A stretch of DNA of 64,000 nt from Microthrixaceae bacterium (GTDB taxonomy: Bacteria; Actinomycetota; Acidimicrobiia; Acidimicrobiales; Microtrichaceae). The notes under the pieces are model-generated. The model had not been told where the DNA came from. It was given only the letters and a program-made list of their open reading frames with translations, and did no database searches. The stretch's first letter is position 1. The number at the start of each line of letters is the position of its first letter. The stretch lies in contig JACJWI010000001.1 of NCBI GenBank assembly GCA_020637215.1, forward strand, positions 248,001 through 312,000, given 5' to 3'. This document shows positions 62,103 to 64,000 of the stretch, in pieces. The translations under genes and the position numbers were made by a program.

Positions 62103-63572
62103 TCAGTCCGTGCCGGGTCGCCGGTCCCGCTCGTGCTCGGCGTCGTCGCCGTCGGGCACCACCCCGCCCGGGTAGGTGCGGGCGAGCTCCTCGGGTGTCG
62201 GGGTGCGCACCTCGCGGGCCGCCGCGGGCAGCAGGTCGACGATCGCCGCCATCATCGCCTCGGTGTCAGCCGCGACGTCCTCTCCACCGAGGGGCACCGG
62301 TGCGCCGACGCGGACCCGCACCGTCGGCGGGTGCAGGACGTTGGTCAGATCGGGGACCTTGGCGCTACGGGGCCACACCTGCTCGGTGCCCCACAGCCCG
62401 ATCGGGATCACCGGAACGCCGGTGGCGTGGGCCAGGCGCACCGCACCCCATCGGCCCTTGAGCTCGGGGTCGAAGAACGCCGGTCCGCGGGGGATGGTCC
62501 CCTGGGGCATGAGGGCCACCAGCTGGCCCGCGGCGAGGGCCTCCTCGGCGGCCCGCAGCGGGGCGTCCGATCCGGTGCCACGATCGACGCGGATCCCTCC
62601 GAGCGCCGTGGCGACCTCACCCACGATCGGAGCATCGAACACCTCCTTCTTGCCGAGGAAGCGCACCGGCCGTCCCCGACGGGCGATGGTGAAGCCGATG
62701 GCCAGCGGGTCCAGGTAGGAGCGGTGGTTGCCCACCAGGATGGCGGGACCCTCGGCCGGGATGTGGTCGAGCCCGCCCAGGTCGAAGCGCACCCACGGGA
62801 ACAGCTGGGGTTGGGCGAGCATGAACAGAACCTGCTGCGGTTCGATGCCCACGAACTTGGGGACACCGGCCGGCACGTCGAAGTGGACGACCGGCCAGCG
62901 CCGGACCGTCGCCATGCCCAGCATGCGGGGGTCGGGGTTCACCACGGTGGGGTGGCCGACGATGCTCAGCAGCGGGGTGTCGTACCAGCTGTCGGAGTAG
63001 GCGTAGCTCGCCAGCAGGTCGACGTCGTTGTCGAGCACCCACTGCGAGACGGCCCGGGCCTTGCCCCGTCCCCACACGAACTCCCCGTCGATCGTGCCGT
63101 CGTAGCGGCCGTCCTCGGTGCCGTAGCGGGTGGCGACGACGTCGTCGAAGCCCAGGCGGTCGGCGAGCGGTCGGATCAGATCCTCGGGGGTCGTGGTGGC
63201 CATGACCAGCAGGCGCCCCGCGGCCCGGTGCTCGTCGATGAGCTGACGTGCGTACGGGAGCACGGCGTCGGCCAGCGGTTCAGCCGCCCACCGGGCGGCC
63301 TCTCGGACTGCGTCGACGGGCCAGCCTCTCGCCACCCGCGCTCCCTGCCGGCTGACCAGCATGGACGGGTAGGTCTCGCCGATCAGGTCGAACACCTTGA
63401 ACATGACCGACTCGATGCCCTGCGTGGAGCCCGACACCACTCCCGCGCGGCGCAGCGCCTCGCTCAGGATCGGACCGCTGGCGCCGATCAGCAGCGTGCG
63501 ATCGAGATCGAAGATGGCCGCGGCGCGGCGGTCCGACGATCCGCTGTCCGCCGTCGCCTGGGTGGTCTGCAT
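62103..63572 (-). CDS. plsC: HAD-IB hydrolase fused to 1-acylglycerol-3-phosphate acyltransferase
   Basis: 489 residues. N-terminal HAD domain with catalytic DLDRT (D22, D24) and a SerB-like body up to about 230; C-terminal PlsC-type acyltransferase with GNHRSYLDP (the H-x4-D motif), FLGKKEVFDAPIVGEVATAL and LMPQGTIPRGP. The same fusion exists in mycobacteria (Rv2483c type). It makes phosphatidic acid for phospholipid synthesis at the membrane; the HAD part may remove phosphate from a lipid intermediate. Confidence 0.9.
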   Translation of the reverse strand: MQTTQATADSGSSDRRAAAIFDLDRTLLIGASGPILSEALRRAGVVSGSTQGIESVMFKVFDLIGETYPSMLVSRQGARVARGWPVDAVREAARWAAEPLADAVLPYARQLIDEHRAAGRLLVMATTTPEDLIRPLADRLGFDDVVATRYGTEDGRYDGTIDGEFVWGRGKARAVSQWVLDNDVDLLASYAYSDSWYDTPLLSIVGHPTVVNPDPRMLGMATVRRWPVVHFDVPAGVPKFVGIEPQQVLFMLAQPQLFPWVRFDLGGLDHIPAEGPAILVGNHRSYLDPLAIGFTIARRGRPVRFLGKKEVFDAPIVGEVATALGGIRVDRGTGSDAPLRAAEEALAAGQLVALMPQGTIPRGPAFFDPELKGRWGAVRLAHATGVPVIPIGLWGTEQVWPRSAKVPDLTNVLHPPTVRVRVGAPVPLGGEDVAADTEAMMAAIVDLLPAAAREVRTPTPEELARTYPGGVVPDGDDAEHERDRRPGTD

Positions 63573-63586
63573 GCTTTGCTCCTATG

Positions 63587-64000
63587 TCAAGCGGCAGCCG
63601 CGAGCAAGTCTGCGGGTGCTGCTTGAGCGGGTTGCGCGTCTGCGAGCAGGGCTCGGTAGACGACGTCGGAGAGGCGCCGTTTCAGGCCTCTGATTGCTTC
63701 GGTCTTGGTCTTGTGGTCTTGGGTTGTTCGCCGTTCGAGGTAGGCGATGGCGTCGTCGTGGCATCGCATCTGCGTGATCGCGATGCGGTGGATCGCCGCG
63801 TTGAGCTGTCGGTTCCCGGTGCGTGAGAGACGGTGCCGTTCTCTGTTCCCGGACCAGACCGGCAGCGGTGCGGTGCCGTTGTGTCGGGCGTAGGCGTCCT
63901 TGTGCTTGAACCGGCGAACGTCGGCGGTCTCGGCGACGATCTTGGCGGCGGTGAGCGCTCCGACACCGACCAGGGCCATGAGCGTCGGAGCAAGCTCGTT
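63587..64000 (-). CDS. IS110-family transposase, C-terminal part
   Basis: The frame is open to the right edge. NELAPTLMALVGVGALTAAK begins the conserved C-terminal Transposase_20 domain, followed by VRRFKHKDAYARHNGTAPLP, SGNRERHRLSRTGNRQLNAA and the catalytic-type Ser region. About 138 residues are visible. IS110 elements insert without terminal inverted repeats by a DEDD-RuvC/serine mechanism guided by a bridge RNA (established). The element starts right after the acyltransferase start codon region. Confidence 0.9.
   Translation of the reverse strand, partial: NELAPTLMALVGVGALTAAKIVAETADVRRFKHKDAYARHNGTAPLPVWSGNRERHRLSRTGNRQLNAAIHRIAITQMRCHDDAIAYLERRTTQDHKTKTEAIRGLKRRLSDVVYRALLADAQPAQAAPADLLAAAA

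Overview
The window is high-GC DNA from an actinobacterium, most likely of the Acidimicrobiia/Ilumatobacter-Iamia kind (inference). The reasons are a DUF222-HNH endonuclease of the 13E12 type, an F420-type LLM oxidoreductase, actinobacterial LexA boxes (CGAAC-N4-GTTCG), frequent GTG starts and little Shine-Dalgarno sequence, and the cluster rapZ-yvcK-gap-pgk-tpiA-secG with uvrC, uvrA and uvrB nearby. No 16S or other species marker is present.

Layout. 0-10.8 kb: AraC regulator with a VOC protein, a decayed trypsin-like protease, a LexA-controlled HNH protein, an ECF sigma factor fused in frame to a methyltransferase, msrA, an F420 oxidoreductase, a divergent TetR/SRPBCC pair and a large Ski2-like helicase. 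10.9-14.0 kb: accessory DNA with a DUF6308 gene overlapping a possible nuclease gene and a first, decayed copy of a pRiA4b-AbiEi-AbiEii cassette. 14.0-29.9 kb: an integrative element in the 3' end of tRNA-Leu(GAG). It is bounded by a 22-bp direct repeat and carries a tyrosine integrase, a MobF relaxase (frameshifted), a XhoI/PaeR7I-type restriction-modification pair, a second AbiE cassette, a helical-repeat protein coupled to a nucleotidyltransferase, and a TetR/quinone oxidoreductase pair. 30-64 kb: core chromosome with glycolysis (gap, pgk, tpiA), secG, nucleotide excision repair (uvrA, uvrB, uvrC), nadA, aroC, coaE, a two-component system followed by two Flp pilin genes, a GntR regulator divergent from a mitochondrial-type aconitase, three large membrane proteins, a HAD-acyltransferase fusion and the edge of an IS110 element.

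How the parts work together. One regulatory theme links core and accessory DNA: LexA-type boxes stand before the HNH gene, before uvrA, and before both genes of the restriction-modification system on the element, so DNA damage may alter repair, HNH nuclease and R-M expression together. The element looks mobilisable and defence-oriented (R-M, type IV toxin-antitoxin, an uncharacterised nucleotidyltransferase cassette).

Caution. Four genes (protease fragment, both AbiEii toxins, relaxase) are each broken by what looks like one missing base in a short homopolymer. Some of these may be assembly errors, so they are described as frameshifted, not as proven pseudogenes.
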